From Paenibacillus methanolicus (GTDB lineage Bacteria > Bacillota > Bacilli > Paenibacillales > Paenibacillaceae), in NCBI RefSeq assembly GCF_008124765.1, contig NZ_VNHS01000006.1, positions 124,001-188,000 of the forward strand: a stretch of DNA of 64,000 nucleotides, in the 5' to 3' direction. The translations under genes and the position numbers were made by a program. The notes beneath the pieces were generated by a model. It was not told the origin of the DNA and ran no database searches. It saw only the letters and a list, made by a program, of their open reading frames with translations. Positions 29,752-40,710 of the stretch are shown here, one piece after another; the first letter of the stretch is position 1, and each line of letters starts with the position of its first letter.

Positions 29752-29958
29752 AAAAATCTCCTCAATTCTTTAACTTGCACGATCCCCTTACTCGGGGTTC
29801 GTTCAAACCGATTGTACTGCTTACGTATATTATACCCGATCCAAAAGGTTTATTCCTGCCATCTGTTCTCGATATTCTCGCATATTTCTGAAAAATCCCG
29901 GAGAAATCGGCGATCGTATCACGTTTTTACCCGTTATTCTCGCTTTTCAACCATAAAC

Positions 29959-30561
29959 TCACTCGGATGCTACCGTATCCTCCACCTTGCTCATAATAAC
30001 CTCCCACAGCTCGTCGCGGCCAAGCCCGATTTCGGACGAGAAAAGCACCACGCGGTCGCTCGGATCGGCTTCCAGCGTCTCTTTAATCAGCTTAATCTGC
30101 TTCTGCCATTGGCTTTTGGGGATTTTGTCGGCTTTCGTCGTGACGATGGTGCGCGGAATATTATAGTGGCGCAGCCACTTGTACATCAAGCAATCGTCCT
30201 TGCTCGGGGCATGCCGAATATCGATGATGAGCAGCACCATCTTAAGCGGTTCTCGATCGCCAAGGAACGTTTCGATCATTTGGCCGAACTGTTCCCGCTG
30301 TACTTTGGACACTTTCGCGTAACCGTAACCCGGGAAGTCAACAAAGTACAATTTCTGATTGACCCGGTAGTAGTTCAATTGCTGCGTCTTGCCTGGCTGC
30401 GAACTGGTGCGGGCCAGATTCTTGCGTTGGATCATTCGGTTGATCAGCGACGACTTGCCAACATTGGAACGCCCTGCCAGAGCAAACTCTGGCAAGGCGT
30501 CTTCTGGATATTGATTCGGCCGGACCGCGCTGATGATAAACTCAGCTTCCGTAATTTTCAT
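29959..30561 (-). CDS. ysxC: EngB/YsxC ribosome-biogenesis GTPase
   Basis: Essential GTPase for assembly of the 50S subunit. G1 is [13 protein letters not shown]3 is [13 protein letters not shown], and G4 is [11 protein letters not shown]. Length 200. It lies 54 bases after lonA on the same strand, the same lonA-ysxC order as in B. subtilis. ATG at 30561 opens [19 protein letters not shown], the usual family start. Confidence 0.95.
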   Translation of the reverse strand: MKITEAEFIISAVRPNQYPEDALPEFALAGRSNVGKSSLINRMIQRKNLARTSSQPGKTQQLNYYRVNQKLYFVDFPGYGYAKVSKVQREQFGQMIETFLGDREPLKMVLLIIDIRHAPSKDDCLMYKWLRHYNIPRTIVTTKADKIPKSQWQKQIKLIKETLEADPSDRVVLFSSEIGLGRDELWEVIMSKVEDTVASE

Positions 30562-30614
30562 GCTAATCGCAAACCTGCTTTCTATTAATCACTAGTGCGC
30601 TGCCGTACAAGCCG

Positions 30615-32960
30615 CTAGTGCGCTTCTACGGGCGCCTGGCTCACCAATGCATGGCTAAGCACTTCGTCCATATGCGCGACCGGAATGAACTCCATGTCGG
30701 CACGGATACTCTCCGGTATATCGCGTAGATCGCGCTCGTTATCCTTCGGCAACAGCACCTTGCGAATACCGGCCCGATGCGCGGCGAGGGACTTTTCCTT
30801 CAAGCCGCCGATCGGAAGCACGCGTCCGCGGAGCGTGATCTCGCCGGTCATTGCCACATCGCGGGATACTTTGCGGCCCGTCAGCGCCGAAATAAGCGCC
30901 GTGGCCATCGTAATGCCCGCGGAAGGACCGTCTTTCGGAATCGCGCCTTCCGGAATGTGAATATGGATATCGTTCTTCTCGTGGAAGTCCGGCGCGATGT
31001 TCAATTCGGCCGCGCGCGACCTCGTAAAGCTGAACGCCGCTTGCGCCGACTCCTTCATGACGTCGCCAAGCTTACCCGTCAGCGTCAATTTGCCGGTGCC
31101 GGGAAGCACGGTCACTTCGATAACCAGCGTATCTCCGCCGACTTCCGTCCAAGCCAGACCGGTCACGGCACCGATTTGATCGGACTGTTCCGCCATGCCG
31201 TAGCGGAATTTCGGAGGTCCGAGCCATTCCTTGATCGTCGCCGAATCGGCTTCGATCGGCTTGCGTTCCGCATCCGACACGATCGTTTTGGCCGCCTTCC
31301 GGCAAATGGACGCAACTTGCTGCTCCAAATTCCGTACGCCGGACTCCCGCGTATATTCGCGAACTACCATTTGGAGCGCATCTTCCGTTACCGTCAGCTG
31401 TTCCGGCTCCAAGCCATGGTCTTTCTTCTGCTTCGGCAGAAGGTAACGAGTCGCGATCTGCAGTTTCTCCAATTCCGTGTAACCTGGAATGTACAACACT
31501 TCCATCCGGTCCAACAACGGTCTTGGGATATTATGAATCGCATTGGCCGTCGTCACGAACATGACGTTGGACAGATCGAACGGCGTCTCGATGAAGTGGT
31601 CGCTGAACGTGCTGTTCTGCTCCGGGTCGAGCACTTCGAGCAGCGCGGAAGCCGGGTCGCCTCTGAAATCCATCGCCATCTTGTCGATCTCGTCCAGCAG
31701 GAACACCGGATTGAGCGAGCCGGCCGTCTTCATGCCTTGAATGATCCGTCCCGGCATAGCGCCTACGTACGTCCGGCGATGACCGCGGATCTCCGCTTCG
31801 TCCCGCACGCCGCCAAGCGAGATGCGCACGAATTGTCGGCCAAGGGACTTGGCGATAGAGCGCGCCATCGACGTTTTGCCGACGCCCGGAGGTCCGACCA
31901 GACACAGGATCGGCCCCTTCAGTTTCTTCACGAGCTGCTGAACGGCCAAATACTCGAGCACGCGTTCTTTCGGCTTCTCCAGGCCGTAGTGATCCTCGTT
32001 CAGAATCGCTTCGGCGCCGGCGATATCGAGAATATCGTCCGTGACATCGTTCCAAGGCAGCGATAACAGCCAATCGATATAATTGCGAATGACGCCGCCT
32101 TCGGCCGATGTCGAAGGCATTTTCTCGAGGCGGTCGATTTCCTTCTCGACCTTCTCCTGCACTTTCTCGGGAAGGTTGGCGTTCGCAAGCTGATTGCGGA
32201 GTTCCTCCACTTCGCCGGCTCGGCCTTCCTTCTCGCCTAACTCCTTCTGAATCGCCTTCATTTGCTCGCGCAAGTAATATTCCTTCTGCGTCTTCTCCAT
32301 CTGTTTCTTGACGCGTTGGCTTATCTTGCGTTCGAGCTCGAGCACCTCGCGCTCGTTGTTCAGCAAATCGAGCAGCTTCTCCAAGCGCGCTTTCACGTCA
32401 ATCGTCTCCAAGATGTCCTGTTTGTCTTTAATCTTCAAGGACAGGTGACTGGTAATGACGTCCGCGAGACGCCCCGGCTCGTCGATATCCGATACGGCCG
32501 CATGCGTCTCCGGCGTCACCTTCTTGGACAGATTGATGTAATGCTCGAATTGGTTCAGGACGGTGCGCATGAGCGCATCGATCTCCGGATCGTTCGATTC
32601 GGTCTCCGGCAGCTCCTTCACCGATACTTCATAGAAATCGTCGTTCGGCAAATAATCGACGACCTCCGCGCGGACGACCCCTTCGACCAAGACGCGGATT
32701 GTGCCGTTCGGCAGTTTGAGCATTTGTCTTACTCGCGCGATTGTGCCGACCCGGTAAATATCCTCTTGGGTCGGTTCTTCGATATTGACTTCCGACTGCG
32801 AGCAAAGCAGAATCATATGATCGTCTAACATCGCGCGGTCTAACGCGCGGACGGACTTTTCCCTGCCCACATCGAGGTGGAGCACCATGCTGGGGTATAC
32901 AAGGAGCCCCCGAAGCGGAAGCAGGGGCAGCCGACGACCTTTCCATTTTGCAGGTCCCAT
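30615..32960 (-). CDS. lonA: ATP-dependent protease LonA
   Basis: Cytosolic AAA+ serine protease for misfolded and regulatory proteins. It has the N-terminal substrate domain ([20 protein letters not shown]), a central coiled coil, Walker [11 protein letters not shown], Walker [10 protein letters not shown], and the Ser-Lys catalytic site in [11 protein letters not shown] with a downstream Lys. Length 781. ATG at 32960 behind GGAGGTG. Located between lonB and ysxC as in B. subtilis. Confidence 0.97.
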   Translation of the reverse strand: MGPAKWKGRRLPLLPLRGLLVYPSMVLHLDVGREKSVRALDRAMLDDHMILLCSQSEVNIEEPTQEDIYRVGTIARVRQMLKLPNGTIRVLVEGVVRAEVVDYLPNDDFYEVSVKELPETESNDPEIDALMRTVLNQFEHYINLSKKVTPETHAAVSDIDEPGRLADVITSHLSLKIKDKQDILETIDVKARLEKLLDLLNNEREVLELERKISQRVKKQMEKTQKEYYLREQMKAIQKELGEKEGRAGEVEELRNQLANANLPEKVQEKVEKEIDRLEKMPSTSAEGGVIRNYIDWLLSLPWNDVTDDILDIAGAEAILNEDHYGLEKPKERVLEYLAVQQLVKKLKGPILCLVGPPGVGKTSMARSIAKSLGRQFVRISLGGVRDEAEIRGHRRTYVGAMPGRIIQGMKTAGSLNPVFLLDEIDKMAMDFRGDPASALLEVLDPEQNSTFSDHFIETPFDLSNVMFVTTANAIHNIPRPLLDRMEVLYIPGYTELEKLQIATRYLLPKQKKDHGLEPEQLTVTEDALQMVVREYTRESGVRNLEQQVASICRKAAKTIVSDAERKPIEADSATIKEWLGPPKFRYGMAEQSDQIGAVTGLAWTEVGGDTLVIEVTVLPGTGKLTLTGKLGDVMKESAQAAFSFTRSRAAELNIAPDFHEKNDIHIHIPEGAIPKDGPSAGITMATALISALTGRKVSRDVAMTGEITLRGRVLPIGGLKEKSLAAHRAGIRKVLLPKDNERDLRDIPESIRADMEFIPVAHMDEVLSHALVSQAPVEAH

Positions 32961-33052
32961 TCCAGCACCTCCATGATCGCTGAAGTTCTCCGTCCATACG
33001 ATTGTAGGCGGAAAACACGCTTAAGCTTCTACCGTGTTTCTATTCCATTTTA

Positions 33053-34759
33053 TCACTCTACGGAATCCGCCTGCAAATAGGGGAGACTCGATGCGATAAA
33101 TACGTCGTTCGCGGCTGCCGGCGCGGAGGCGCCGATGCGCGATTCTTCCGCGCGGAACACGTGGCGGAACACTTCGTCGACATGATCGACCGGAATGACT
33201 TGCAAGCCCTCTAAATCCGCGAAAACGGCCTGCCAATTCTCTCGTGGGATAATAACCCGATTCGCGCCGGCTTGAAACGCGGCCTCCACCTTCGCCAGAA
33301 CGCCCCCGACCGGTTTCACGTTGCCGTGAATGCCCACCTCGCCGGTCATCGCCAGCTTGTTGTCCACGGCTTCGCCTTTGATCGCCGAAGCGATCGCCGT
33401 CGCCATCGCGATGCCCGCCGAAGGACCGTCGATCGGCGTACCGCCCGGAAAGTTGATGTGCAGGTCGTAATTCTCCGGCGCAAGTCCCAGACGTCTGAGC
33501 ACGGTAAGGACATTCTCGACCGAGCCTTTCGCCATGCTCTTACGGCGCAGCGTCCGGCTGCCGCCGCCGAGTTCTTCCTCATCGACGACGCCCGTAATCG
33601 TATAGCGGCCCCGTCCTGGTCTGGCCGTAATGGCGCTCACTTCGATCTCCAGCATCGTCCCCATATTGGGGCCGTAGACCGCCAAGCCGTTCACGAAACC
33701 GATCTGCGGCAAGTTCGGCACTTTGCGGTCGGGACGCGGCGGGATCTGACTACTGTTGACGACCCACTCGATGTCGGCCGCCGTGATCGAATCGCGCTTC
33801 TCCGATAAAGCGAGTCCCGCCGCCAACTGAATGACGTTGACCGCTTCCCGGCCGTTCGTCGCATACCGTTTCACGACATCGACCGCTTCCGGACTAGGCG
33901 GCAATCCGATCTTCTTCAACGCATTCACCGCGATTTCCGCGATCTCCTCCGCTAGTAGCGGTCTGAAGTAAATCTCCATGCACCGCGATCGCAAAGCTGG
34001 CGGCAGCTCTTGCGGCGACCTCGTCGTCGCCCCGACAAGGCGAAAATCCGCGGGAAGGCCATTTTGAAAAATATCGTGAATGTACATCGGAATGTTCGAG
34101 TCTTCCGAGTTGTAATAAGCGCTCTCCAGATAGACTTTGCGATCCTCCAGCACTTTTAACAATTTATTCATCTGGATCGGATGCAATTCGCCGATTTCAT
34201 CGATAAACAGCATGCCGCCGTGAGCTTTCGTAACGGCGCCAGGCTTCGGCTGGGGAATACCCGCTACCCCCATGGCGCCCGCGCCTTGATAGATCGGATC
34301 GTGCACCGAGCCGATCAGCGGGTCCGCGATGCCGCGTTCGTCGAATCTCGCGGTCGTGGCGTCGATCTCCGTGAATTTCGCGTCCTGCTGGAAAGGCGAG
34401 GTCGGATTCTTCTTCGCCTCTTCCAACACGACCCGCGCGGCAGCCGTCTTGCCTACGCCGGGAGGACCATAGATGATGACGTGCTGCGGATTGGCGCTGC
34501 ACATCGCGGCCTTCAGCGCCCGCAGGCCGTCACGTTGTCCGACAATGTCGTTCATCGTCTGCGGACGGGTTTTCTCTGCGAGCGGTTTCGTCAGCGAGAT
34601 CGAACGCAGCTTCCGCAGCTTATCCATCTCCTTGCGAGATTCCCGATCGACGGCGGTACGATTCGTTTTTTGATTGCGCAGCAAGTTCCAGAAGTACAGA
34701 CCGATCACGATCGCGAAAAAAACTTGAATTAGCATGACGATTAAACTGATATTGCTCAT
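33053..34759 (-). CDS. lonB: LonB, membrane-associated Lon-like protease
   Basis: Second Lon, in B. subtilis a forespore protein. After a single membrane segment (SLIVMLIQVFFAIVIGLYFW) come an AAA+ domain ([24 protein letters not shown]) and a proteolytic domain with the catalytic PIDGPSAGIAM. There is no N-terminal LonA substrate domain. The frame reaches 34858, but ATG at 34759 gives the membrane-anchor start and has GGAGAGGAG upstream; it encodes 568 residues. A terminator-like hairpin ends 24 bases before this ATG. Confidence 0.93.
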   Translation of the reverse strand: MSNISLIVMLIQVFFAIVIGLYFWNLLRNQKTNRTAVDRESRKEMDKLRKLRSISLTKPLAEKTRPQTMNDIVGQRDGLRALKAAMCSANPQHVIIYGPPGVGKTAAARVVLEEAKKNPTSPFQQDAKFTEIDATTARFDERGIADPLIGSVHDPIYQGAGAMGVAGIPQPKPGAVTKAHGGMLFIDEIGELHPIQMNKLLKVLEDRKVYLESAYYNSEDSNIPMYIHDIFQNGLPADFRLVGATTRSPQELPPALRSRCMEIYFRPLLAEEIAEIAVNALKKIGLPPSPEAVDVVKRYATNGREAVNVIQLAAGLALSEKRDSITAADIEWVVNSSQIPPRPDRKVPNLPQIGFVNGLAVYGPNMGTMLEIEVSAITARPGRGRYTITGVVDEEELGGGSRTLRRKSMAKGSVENVLTVLRRLGLAPENYDLHINFPGGTPIDGPSAGIAMATAIASAIKGEAVDNKLAMTGEVGIHGNVKPVGGVLAKVEAAFQAGANRVIIPRENWQAVFADLEGLQVIPVDHVDEVFRHVFRAEESRIGASAPAAANDVFIASSLPYLQADSVE

Positions 34760-34782
34760 TACCAAATCGACTCCTCTCCAAA

Positions 34783-34839
34783 CAAAAACATCCGGCAATT
34801 CCGGGCTCATACTTGTCAGTATTGCCCCGTGCCGGATGT
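34783..34839 (-). terminator. Terminator or attenuator between ispG and lonB
   Basis: Stem ACATCCGGCA / TGCCGGATGT (34839-34830 with 34797-34788), with a further inner pairing GGGC/GCCC, followed by TTTTTGTTT. It closes the ispG transcript; because the lonB ribosome site comes directly after the T run, any lonB message from upstream must read through it. Confidence 0.85.
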
Positions 34840-34878
34840 AATAATCGTGAGAAGCCATCTAAAGTTTTCGCTCGCTCG

Positions 34879-35994
34879 TTACTGGGATGCCGCGTGATGC
34901 GTCTTCCGTCCCGGAATCTCTCCCGTCTCTTCGAACACGCGCACGATTTCGTCGATTTCTTTCTTCAGCTCGCTGAGCAGCTCGGCTTCCGGCACTTTGC
35001 GGATCATCTCTCCGTAACGGAACAACAATCCCTCGCCCCGCGCGCCCGCAATGCCGATATCCGCTTCGCGCGCTTCGCCCGGACCGTTCACCGCGCAGCC
35101 CAGCACGGAAACCTTTATCGGAACCTTGATCTTGCTAATGTACTCTTCCACCTCGTTGGCGATCGAGAATAAGTCGATGTCGAGGCGTCCGCAAGTCGGG
35201 CAGGATACCAGCGTCGCGGCGTTCGTGATTAGACCGAAGCTCTTCAGGATCTCCCGCGCCACTTTCACTTCCTCGACCGGATCTGCGCTCAAGCTGATGC
35301 GAACCGTGTTGCCGATTCCCATCGCCAACAAAGCGCCGATACCTGCCGAGCTCTTGATCGTGCCGGTCGTCAATGTACCCGCTTCCGTAATGCCCAGATG
35401 CAGCGGGTATTTGATTCTCTCCGCCGCCATTCGATAGGCCGCGATGGCCATCGGCACATCCGACGCTTTGAGGGATACGATGATATCGTGGAAATCGAGT
35501 TCTTCCAAAATGCCGATGTGGAAGAGCGCGCTCTCCACCATCGCTTCCGGCGTCGGATAGCCGTACTTCTCGAGCAGATGGTTCTCGAGCGAACCCGCGT
35601 TGACGCCGATCCGGATCGGAATCCCTCTCTCCTTGCACGCTTTGACGACCGCTTCGACCTTCTCGCGGCGACCGATGTTACCGGGGTTGATCCGGACCTT
35701 GTCGATGCCGTTCTCGATCGCCGCAAGCGCCAGACGGTAGTCGAAGTGAATGTCCGCGACGAGCGGAATATGAATGCGTTTCTTGATTTCTTTGATGGCT
35801 TCAGCCGCTTCCTTATTGTTCACCGTTACGCGGACAATTTGACAGCCCGCTTCCTCAAGACGCAAAATTTCGGCCACGGTCGCTTCCACGTCTGCCGTCT
35901 TCGTCGTGCACATGCTCTGGATGATGACTTCGTTGCTCCCGCCAATCGTAAGGGGACCTACTTTGACAGGCACGGTGTCTTGACGTAAATACAT
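34879..35994 (-). CDS. ispG: 4-hydroxy-3-methylbut-2-enyl diphosphate synthase
   Basis: Iron-sulphur enzyme of the MEP isoprenoid pathway (GcpE). The three cluster Cys are visible in SCPTCGR and [12 protein letters not shown], with Glu in the following AREADIG. I chose ATG at 35994 ([13 protein letters not shown]) behind GGGAGAGG, giving 371 residues; the open frame upstream of it is not family-like. It lies between clpX and lonB, an insertion relative to the B. subtilis order. Confidence 0.95.
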   Translation of the reverse strand: MYLRQDTVPVKVGPLTIGGSNEVIIQSMCTTKTADVEATVAEILRLEEAGCQIVRVTVNNKEAAEAIKEIKKRIHIPLVADIHFDYRLALAAIENGIDKVRINPGNIGRREKVEAVVKACKERGIPIRIGVNAGSLENHLLEKYGYPTPEAMVESALFHIGILEELDFHDIIVSLKASDVPMAIAAYRMAAERIKYPLHLGITEAGTLTTGTIKSSAGIGALLAMGIGNTVRISLSADPVEEVKVAREILKSFGLITNAATLVSCPTCGRLDIDLFSIANEVEEYISKIKVPIKVSVLGCAVNGPGEAREADIGIAGARGEGLLFRYGEMIRKVPEAELLSELKKEIDEIVRVFEETGEIPGRKTHHAASQ

Positions 35995-36044
35995 GTTTGG
36001 TTTCCTCTCCCATCGAAGCAAAAATCTTCCTATAACGTCAAAGT

Positions 36045-36088
36045 CCACCCCTGAAACGGGCGACAAAATCGCCGCCGTACAAGGGTGG
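36045..36088 (-). terminator. Hairpin after clpX, possible weak terminator
   Basis: CCACCC (36088-36083) pairs with GGGTGG (36050-36045), with an inner GGCGA/TCGCC stem. Only a weak T stretch follows (ACTTTGAC), so ispG could still be reached by read-through. Confidence 0.45.
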
Positions 36089-36110
36089 AAATGACGGTTA
36101 TCTTTCTATG

Positions 36111-37367
36111 TTAGGCGCTTTCTTCCTTCTTCTTGCCCTTCTTGCTCGTCAGCTCCGGCATGATCTTGTCTTGTACGACCTTCTCCGTGATGAGGCATGT
36201 CTGCACATCATCGCGAGAAGGCACTTCGTACATGACGTCGAGCATGATACCCTCGATAATCGCGCGAAGACCGCGTGCGCCCGTGTTCCGCTTGATCGCT
36301 TCTTTGGCAATCGCCTCCAAAGCCGGTTGGTCGAAATCAAGCTTCACGTTGTCCATCTCGAGCAGCTTCTGGTACTGCTTAACGAGCGCATTCTTCGGTT
36401 CGGACAGAATGCGTACGAGCGCAGCTTCATCCAGCGGCTCGAGCGTCGAGATTACCGGCAGACGACCAACGAATTCAGGGATAAGCCCGAATTTGAGCAG
36501 ATCTTCCGGCAATACCATGCTTAAGTATTCGCCAGGCTTCAGATCCTTCTGACCTTCGCCCGCGGTATTGAAGCCGATGACCTTCTTGCCGATCCGACGC
36601 TTGATGTATTGCTCCAATCCGTCGAACGCGCCGCCGCAAATGAACAGAATGTTCGTCGTGTCGATTTGGATAAATTCTTGATGCGGATGCTTCCGGCCGC
36701 CTTGCGGAGGAACGGATGCCACCGTGCCTTCCAAAATCTTCAGCAACGCCTGCTGTACGCCTTCGCCCGATACGTCGCGCGTAATGGACGGGTTCTCGGA
36801 TTTGCGCGCCACTTTGTCGATTTCGTCGATGTAGATAATGCCGCGTTCGGCTTTCTCCACGTCATAATCCGCCGCTTGAATCAGCTTGAGCAAGATGTTC
36901 TCGACGTCTTCGCCGACATAGCCGGCTTCCGTTAGCGATGTCGCGTCCGCGATCGCGAACGGCACGTTGAGAATCTTCGCCATCGTCTGCGCGAGCAGCG
37001 TCTTGCCGGAGCCCGTAGGACCGACAAGAAGAATGTTGGATTTCTGCAGCTCGACGTCTTCGATCTTGCTGCCCGAGTTAATCCGCTTGTAGTGGTTGTA
37101 CACGGCGACGGACAGCGATTTCTTCGCTTGCTCTTGGCCGATGACGTACGAATCCAAAATATTGCGAATATCTTTCGGTTTCGGGATATCCTTCAGATCG
37201 AGTTCTTCCTCGTGGCCGAGCTCCTCTTCCACGATCTCCGTGCACAGTTCGATACATTCATCGCATATATAAACGCCAGGTCCAGCAACAAGTTTGCGCA
37301 CTTGATCCTGGGATTTGCCGCAGAACGAGCACTTCAACTGGCCCTTCTCGTCGTTGAATTTAAACAT
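36111..37367 (-). CDS. clpX: ClpX, AAA+ unfoldase of ClpXP
   Basis: Recognises and unfolds substrates for ClpP. The N-terminal zinc-binding domain has CSFCGKSQ and CDECI. Walker A reads [13 protein letters not shown], Walker [14 protein letters not shown], and the ClpP-binding IGF-type loop region is present ([12 protein letters not shown]). Length 418. ATG at 37367 with GGGGTGATC upstream. Directly after clpP, 24 bases apart, forming a clpP-clpX unit that B. subtilis does not have. Confidence 0.97.
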   Translation of the reverse strand: MFKFNDEKGQLKCSFCGKSQDQVRKLVAGPGVYICDECIELCTEIVEEELGHEEELDLKDIPKPKDIRNILDSYVIGQEQAKKSLSVAVYNHYKRINSGSKIEDVELQKSNILLVGPTGSGKTLLAQTMAKILNVPFAIADATSLTEAGYVGEDVENILLKLIQAADYDVEKAERGIIYIDEIDKVARKSENPSITRDVSGEGVQQALLKILEGTVASVPPQGGRKHPHQEFIQIDTTNILFICGGAFDGLEQYIKRRIGKKVIGFNTAGEGQKDLKPGEYLSMVLPEDLLKFGLIPEFVGRLPVISTLEPLDEAALVRILSEPKNALVKQYQKLLEMDNVKLDFDQPALEAIAKEAIKRNTGARGLRAIIEGIMLDVMYEVPSRDDVQTCLITEKVVQDKIMPELTSKKGKKKEESA

Positions 37368-37391
37368 GGGATCACCCCTTCGTATCGATGG

Positions 37392-37982
37392 TTACAGGTT
37401 AACGGCAGACGTGACGATCTTATCGATCAACCCGTAATTGAGCGCTTCCTCGGCGCTCATGAAATTGTCGCGGTCGGTATCGCGTTCAATTTTCTCATAT
37501 GGCTGTCCGGTACGTTCAACATAAATATTGTTCAGCTTCTCTTTGGTCTTCAAAATCCAATCGGCATGGATCTTGATATCCGATGCTTGACCGCGAACGC
37601 CGCCCAGCGGCTGGTGAATCATCACTTCCGCGTTCGGCAGCGCGAAGCGCTTGCCTTTGGCGCCGGCCGTCAGCAGCAACGAACCCATGCTTGCGGCAAG
37701 TCCCATGCAAATCGTGGAGACGTCCGGTTTAATGAATTGCATCGTATCATAAATACCCATCCCCGCGGTAACCGAACCGCCTGGCGAGTTGATGTACAAA
37801 TGGATATCCTTCTCCGGGTCGTCCGCGGCTAAGAACAGCAGCTGCGCGATGACCGAGTTCGCGACATCATCGTCGATCGCACTTCCCAGGAAAATGATCC
37901 GATCCTTCAGCAGACGGGAGTAAATGTCGTAAGAACGTTCTCCTCTGTTCGTTTGTTCAACGACGACTGGTACGAGATTCAT
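37392..37982 (-). CDS. clpP: ClpP, protease subunit
   Basis: Tetradecameric serine protease. The catalytic Ser is in [11 protein letters not shown], His in [13 protein letters not shown], and the Asp further on. Length 196 and the start [19 protein letters not shown] are typical. ATG at 37982 follows TAAGGAGG. B. subtilis keeps clpP elsewhere; here it stands between tig and clpX, the order usual in proteobacteria. Confidence 0.97.
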   Translation of the reverse strand: MNLVPVVVEQTNRGERSYDIYSRLLKDRIIFLGSAIDDDVANSVIAQLLFLAADDPEKDIHLYINSPGGSVTAGMGIYDTMQFIKPDVSTICMGLAASMGSLLLTAGAKGKRFALPNAEVMIHQPLGGVRGQASDIKIHADWILKTKEKLNNIYVERTGQPYEKIERDTDRDNFMSAEEALNYGLIDKIVTSAVNL

Positions 37983-38097
37983 GCGACCAACCTCCTTAAA
38001 TTTAATGCGGTCCTTATAGGCCGCTTACCCTCGTGGTCCCCCCACTGCGCGGTTGATTCAAGGTGCCTCTTCAAGTAAGTAACCGGGTATCTATGCT

Positions 38098-38126
38098 ATT
38101 TTACCACGTTCCGATGGCAAAGTCAT
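38098..38126 (-). promoter_or_regulatory. Sigma-A promoter of clpP
   Basis: ATGACT (38126-38121), 17 bases, TAAAAT (38103-38098). The 377-base gap between tig and clpP holds this promoter, a leader of about 110 bases with a small GCGG/CCGC hairpin, and the tig terminator. I found no clear CtsR-type heptad repeat in it. Confidence 0.6.
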
Positions 38127-38290
38127 TTTTCCATCCGGAAGGAATGGAGTCCGCTTCGCTCTTCGATCGGGCGGCTTCGCCGAATGTTACAGTATACGAC
38201 GAAAGGTTATGGTTATGTACGGGGCAAGCCCCCATCAAACGTTATGTTCCTTCCCTCTCGCGAAAGGAAAGGATTGAAGCCTTTAGTCGA

Positions 38291-38313
38291 AAGAAGGCAC
38301 GTTTGCACGTGCC
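38291..38313 (-). terminator. Intrinsic terminator after tig
   Basis: Stem GGCACGT-GCAA-ACGTGCC (38313-38296), followed by TTCTTTC on the minus strand. Short stem and interrupted T run, so moderate. Confidence 0.65.
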
Positions 38314-38359
38314 TCCCCACTTGATAGAACGAGCCGCCCACCGGGGACGGCCTCGAACC

Positions 38360-39661
38360 TTAAGCTACTTCTGTAGCGACTTTGCTGTTGTCGAGCAGGA
38401 ACTTGATCGTTTTGCGAATGACGATATCCGATTTGAGGTTCTCGAGGTTGCCGTTCGTTGCGAACAGCGTGCGAAGCTCGTCCACCGGACGGTTGTACAT
38501 GCCGGAGAGCTTCTCGAGCTCTTCCGTCAGCTCTTCTTCGGAAGCGCCGATGCCTTCGTTCTTGGAGATTTGCTCCAGCACGAGGTTGTTGCGAACGCGT
38601 TTCTCGGCATCCGTTGCCATCTGAGCGCGAAGCACGGACTCGTCTTGGCCGGAGAACTGGTAGTACAGATCCAGGTTCATGCCTTGCATGCGCAGACGTT
38701 GCTCGAAGTCGCGCAGCATGTAGTCGACTTCGGTGTCGATCATCGCTTGCGGCACGTCGATCTCAGCCGTTTCGGCAGCTTTCTCGACGACTGCGACTTC
38801 GCGCGCCTGCTCGTTTTCTTTCTCTTTGCGGTCGGCCAGCTTCTTCGCGAGATCTTGTTTAAACTCGTCCAGCGTGTCGAATTCGCTCACGTCTTTGGCG
38901 AACTCGTCGTCGAGCGCTGGAAGGTTCTTGCGCTTAATCTCATGAAGCTTCACTTTGAAGACCGCTTCTTTGCCGGCCAGGTTGTCCGCGTGGTAATTCT
39001 CAGGGAACGTGACGACAACGTCCTTGAAGTCGCCGGTCGCCAAACCTACGACTTGGTCTTCGAAACCCGGAATGAACGAATTGGAACCAAGCTCCAGGGA
39101 ATAACGCTCGCCTTTGCCGCCTTCGAAGGCGACGCCGTCCACGAAACCTTCGAAATCGATGACGGCCGTGTCGCCGTTCTGCGCTTCGCCTTCGTCGAGG
39201 ACCGACAGCTCGGCATGACGCTGTTGCAGACGCTCCAGCTCTGCCGCAACTTCTTCTTCGCCAACGTTGGCGTCCGCCGCAGGAAGCTCAAGGCCTTTGT
39301 ACTCGCCGAGTTTCACTTCAGGTTTAACCGTTACTTTCGCTTTGAACTTGAAAGATTCGCCTTTCGCGAATTGCTCCACGTCGACCTCAGGACGGTCTAC
39401 CGCTTCCACGCCCGTCTCTTGCAGCGCCGCCGAGTAAGCCGTCGGAAGCAGAATGTCGATTGCGTCTTGGTAGAGGCTCTCCACGCCGAAACGCTTCTCG
39501 AACATCGCGCGAGGCACTTTGCCTTTGCGGAAGCCAGGTACGTTCACTTTTTGAACGACTTTCTTAAAGGCTTTGTCAAGTGCTTCCGAAACTTGAGCCG
39601 CGTCGACTTCAACGTCGATGGCGACAAGATTCTTGTCTATTTTTTCCCATGTTGCTTTCAT
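38360..39661 (-). CDS. tig: Trigger factor
   Basis: Ribosome-bound chaperone and peptidyl-prolyl isomerase. The N-terminal ribosome-docking loop is visible as NVPGFRKGKVPRAMFEKRFG. The FKBP domain follows (GDTAVIDFEGFVDGVAFEGG) and then a long Glu/Lys-rich helical domain. I chose ATG at 39661 (MKATWEKIDKN) behind GGAGGGG; 433 residues. The order ysoA-like, tig, clp matches Bacillota synteny. Confidence 0.95.
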   Translation of the reverse strand: MKATWEKIDKNLVAIDVEVDAAQVSEALDKAFKKVVQKVNVPGFRKGKVPRAMFEKRFGVESLYQDAIDILLPTAYSAALQETGVEAVDRPEVDVEQFAKGESFKFKAKVTVKPEVKLGEYKGLELPAADANVGEEEVAAELERLQQRHAELSVLDEGEAQNGDTAVIDFEGFVDGVAFEGGKGERYSLELGSNSFIPGFEDQVVGLATGDFKDVVVTFPENYHADNLAGKEAVFKVKLHEIKRKNLPALDDEFAKDVSEFDTLDEFKQDLAKKLADRKEKENEQAREVAVVEKAAETAEIDVPQAMIDTEVDYMLRDFEQRLRMQGMNLDLYYQFSGQDESVLRAQMATDAEKRVRNNLVLEQISKNEGIGASEEELTEELEKLSGMYNRPVDELRTLFATNGNLENLKSDIVIRKTIKFLLDNSKVATEVA

Positions 39662-39753
39662 GTTATGCTTTCCCCTCCAGATAAAATCACGCATCAAGCG
39701 TACAGGTTTCGCGATCATAAACCACTACATTATAATCAAAATCTACCTGAATA

Positions 39754-40710
39754 TCAAGGCTCGTTCCAGTCTCTGCCGCGATGAAAGTGCGAAGCATGCC
39801 GAAGCGTGCGGCAAGCTTGTTCGTATCGGAACCGCAGCGTATCCGTAATCCCATATGTATCCCGCACCTGATCGTCCTCGCTTCGCCCGTAAAGCGACAG
39901 TTCCAGCGTCTGGTGCAGGGCCCCCGCATAACAGTCGACCGTCTCGTCATCGTCCGCGGCCATTCGCTCATAGGCGGACGTACCGTATAAGCATTGCAGC
40001 GTCTCTTTCCACAATTCTCGGGCAAAATGCGGCATGGTCGAATCCATGACTTCGGTTACCGATTCGACGCGCTCCACGATTCGGGCCGCCACGTCCGGGA
40101 AATCCTCCATCGATAACGGCGTACGCTCGATCTCCACCTCAACCGTTTCGCCCAGTCGCTCCAGCATGACCCGACCCGTCACGCCCCGCCGGCGCAAACA
40201 TTGAAGCGCCTTGAATTGCAGCGCGGGGTGCAGCTCTTGCTTGGTCAACCAGTTGATGATCGTCTCGTCCACGTCGGGATGTTCCAAATGAACGGCCCTT
40301 TCCAACGCGAGAATTTGTTGATCCACGACCGGGTGATGCTGCATGATATATAGCACTTGCTCGACGTAAGCCTTATCCTGCTGCACGGGCGTGATCGTCT
40401 GCCGTCGGAACGAATCCTCGGTTTCTTCTTCCGCTTCACCCTCCTGCCAAGCATCGCCTTGCAGCGCGCCATATCCGCTGTCCGGACCCGGAAAAGCCAT
40501 TTCCAACCAAGATAACAGATTGCTCCATTCTTCATAGTGCCGTTTGTCTTCCCCTTGGCACTGCATCAGAAACCGCAGCAGGCTTTTCGCTTCGCCGTAA
40601 CGTTCGGATTCCAGCATGCGTGTCAGCTGCACCTGGTATTGATCCAGCATTTTGGGAAACAAATACACATTGTCTTTATGCTCGCCTTGCGGCGTTTTGG
40701 AAGTCGTAAT
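39754..40710 (-). CDS. YsoA-like protein upstream of tig (probable ATT start)
   Basis: Acidic, helical soluble protein in the position of ysoA, a TPR-like protein before tig in B. subtilis. The N-terminal part (VYLFPKMLDQYQVQLTRML, then ESERYGEAKSLLRFL) looks like one TPR-like helical hairpin; the rest is not clear. Coding likely begins at ATT 40710, 14 codons before a GTG at 40668. The ATT is preceded by AAGGCGGTGATC, which matches the perfect 16S rRNA complement in 11 of 12 positions, at suitable distance. An in-frame TAA just upstream excludes an earlier start. Family call is from synteny. Confidence 0.7.
   Translation of the reverse strand: MTTSKTPQGEHKDNVYLFPKMLDQYQVQLTRMLESERYGEAKSLLRFLMQCQGEDKRHYEEWSNLLSWLEMAFPGPDSGYGALQGDAWQEGEAEEETEDSFRRQTITPVQQDKAYVEQVLYIMQHHPVVDQQILALERAVHLEHPDVDETIINWLTKQELHPALQFKALQCLRRRGVTGRVMLERLGETVEVEIERTPLSMEDFPDVAARIVERVESVTEVMDSTMPHFARELWKETLQCLYGTSAYERMAADDDETVDCYAGALHQTLELSLYGRSEDDQVRDTYGITDTLRFRYEQACRTLRHASHFHRGRDWNEP

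Noticed and set aside
36045..36088. Hairpin after clpX as a strong terminator
   Set aside because: The stem is good but the T run is weak, so it is listed only as a possible terminator; ispG may be co-transcribed.
38063..39784. 573-codon open frame on the plus strand
   Set aside because: It runs antisense across tig, whose protein is clearly conserved on the minus strand; the long frame is a by-product of codon bias in GC-rich DNA. The same holds for long plus-strand frames across lonA (30777-32066), the RND gene (41878-43095) and hemC-cobA.
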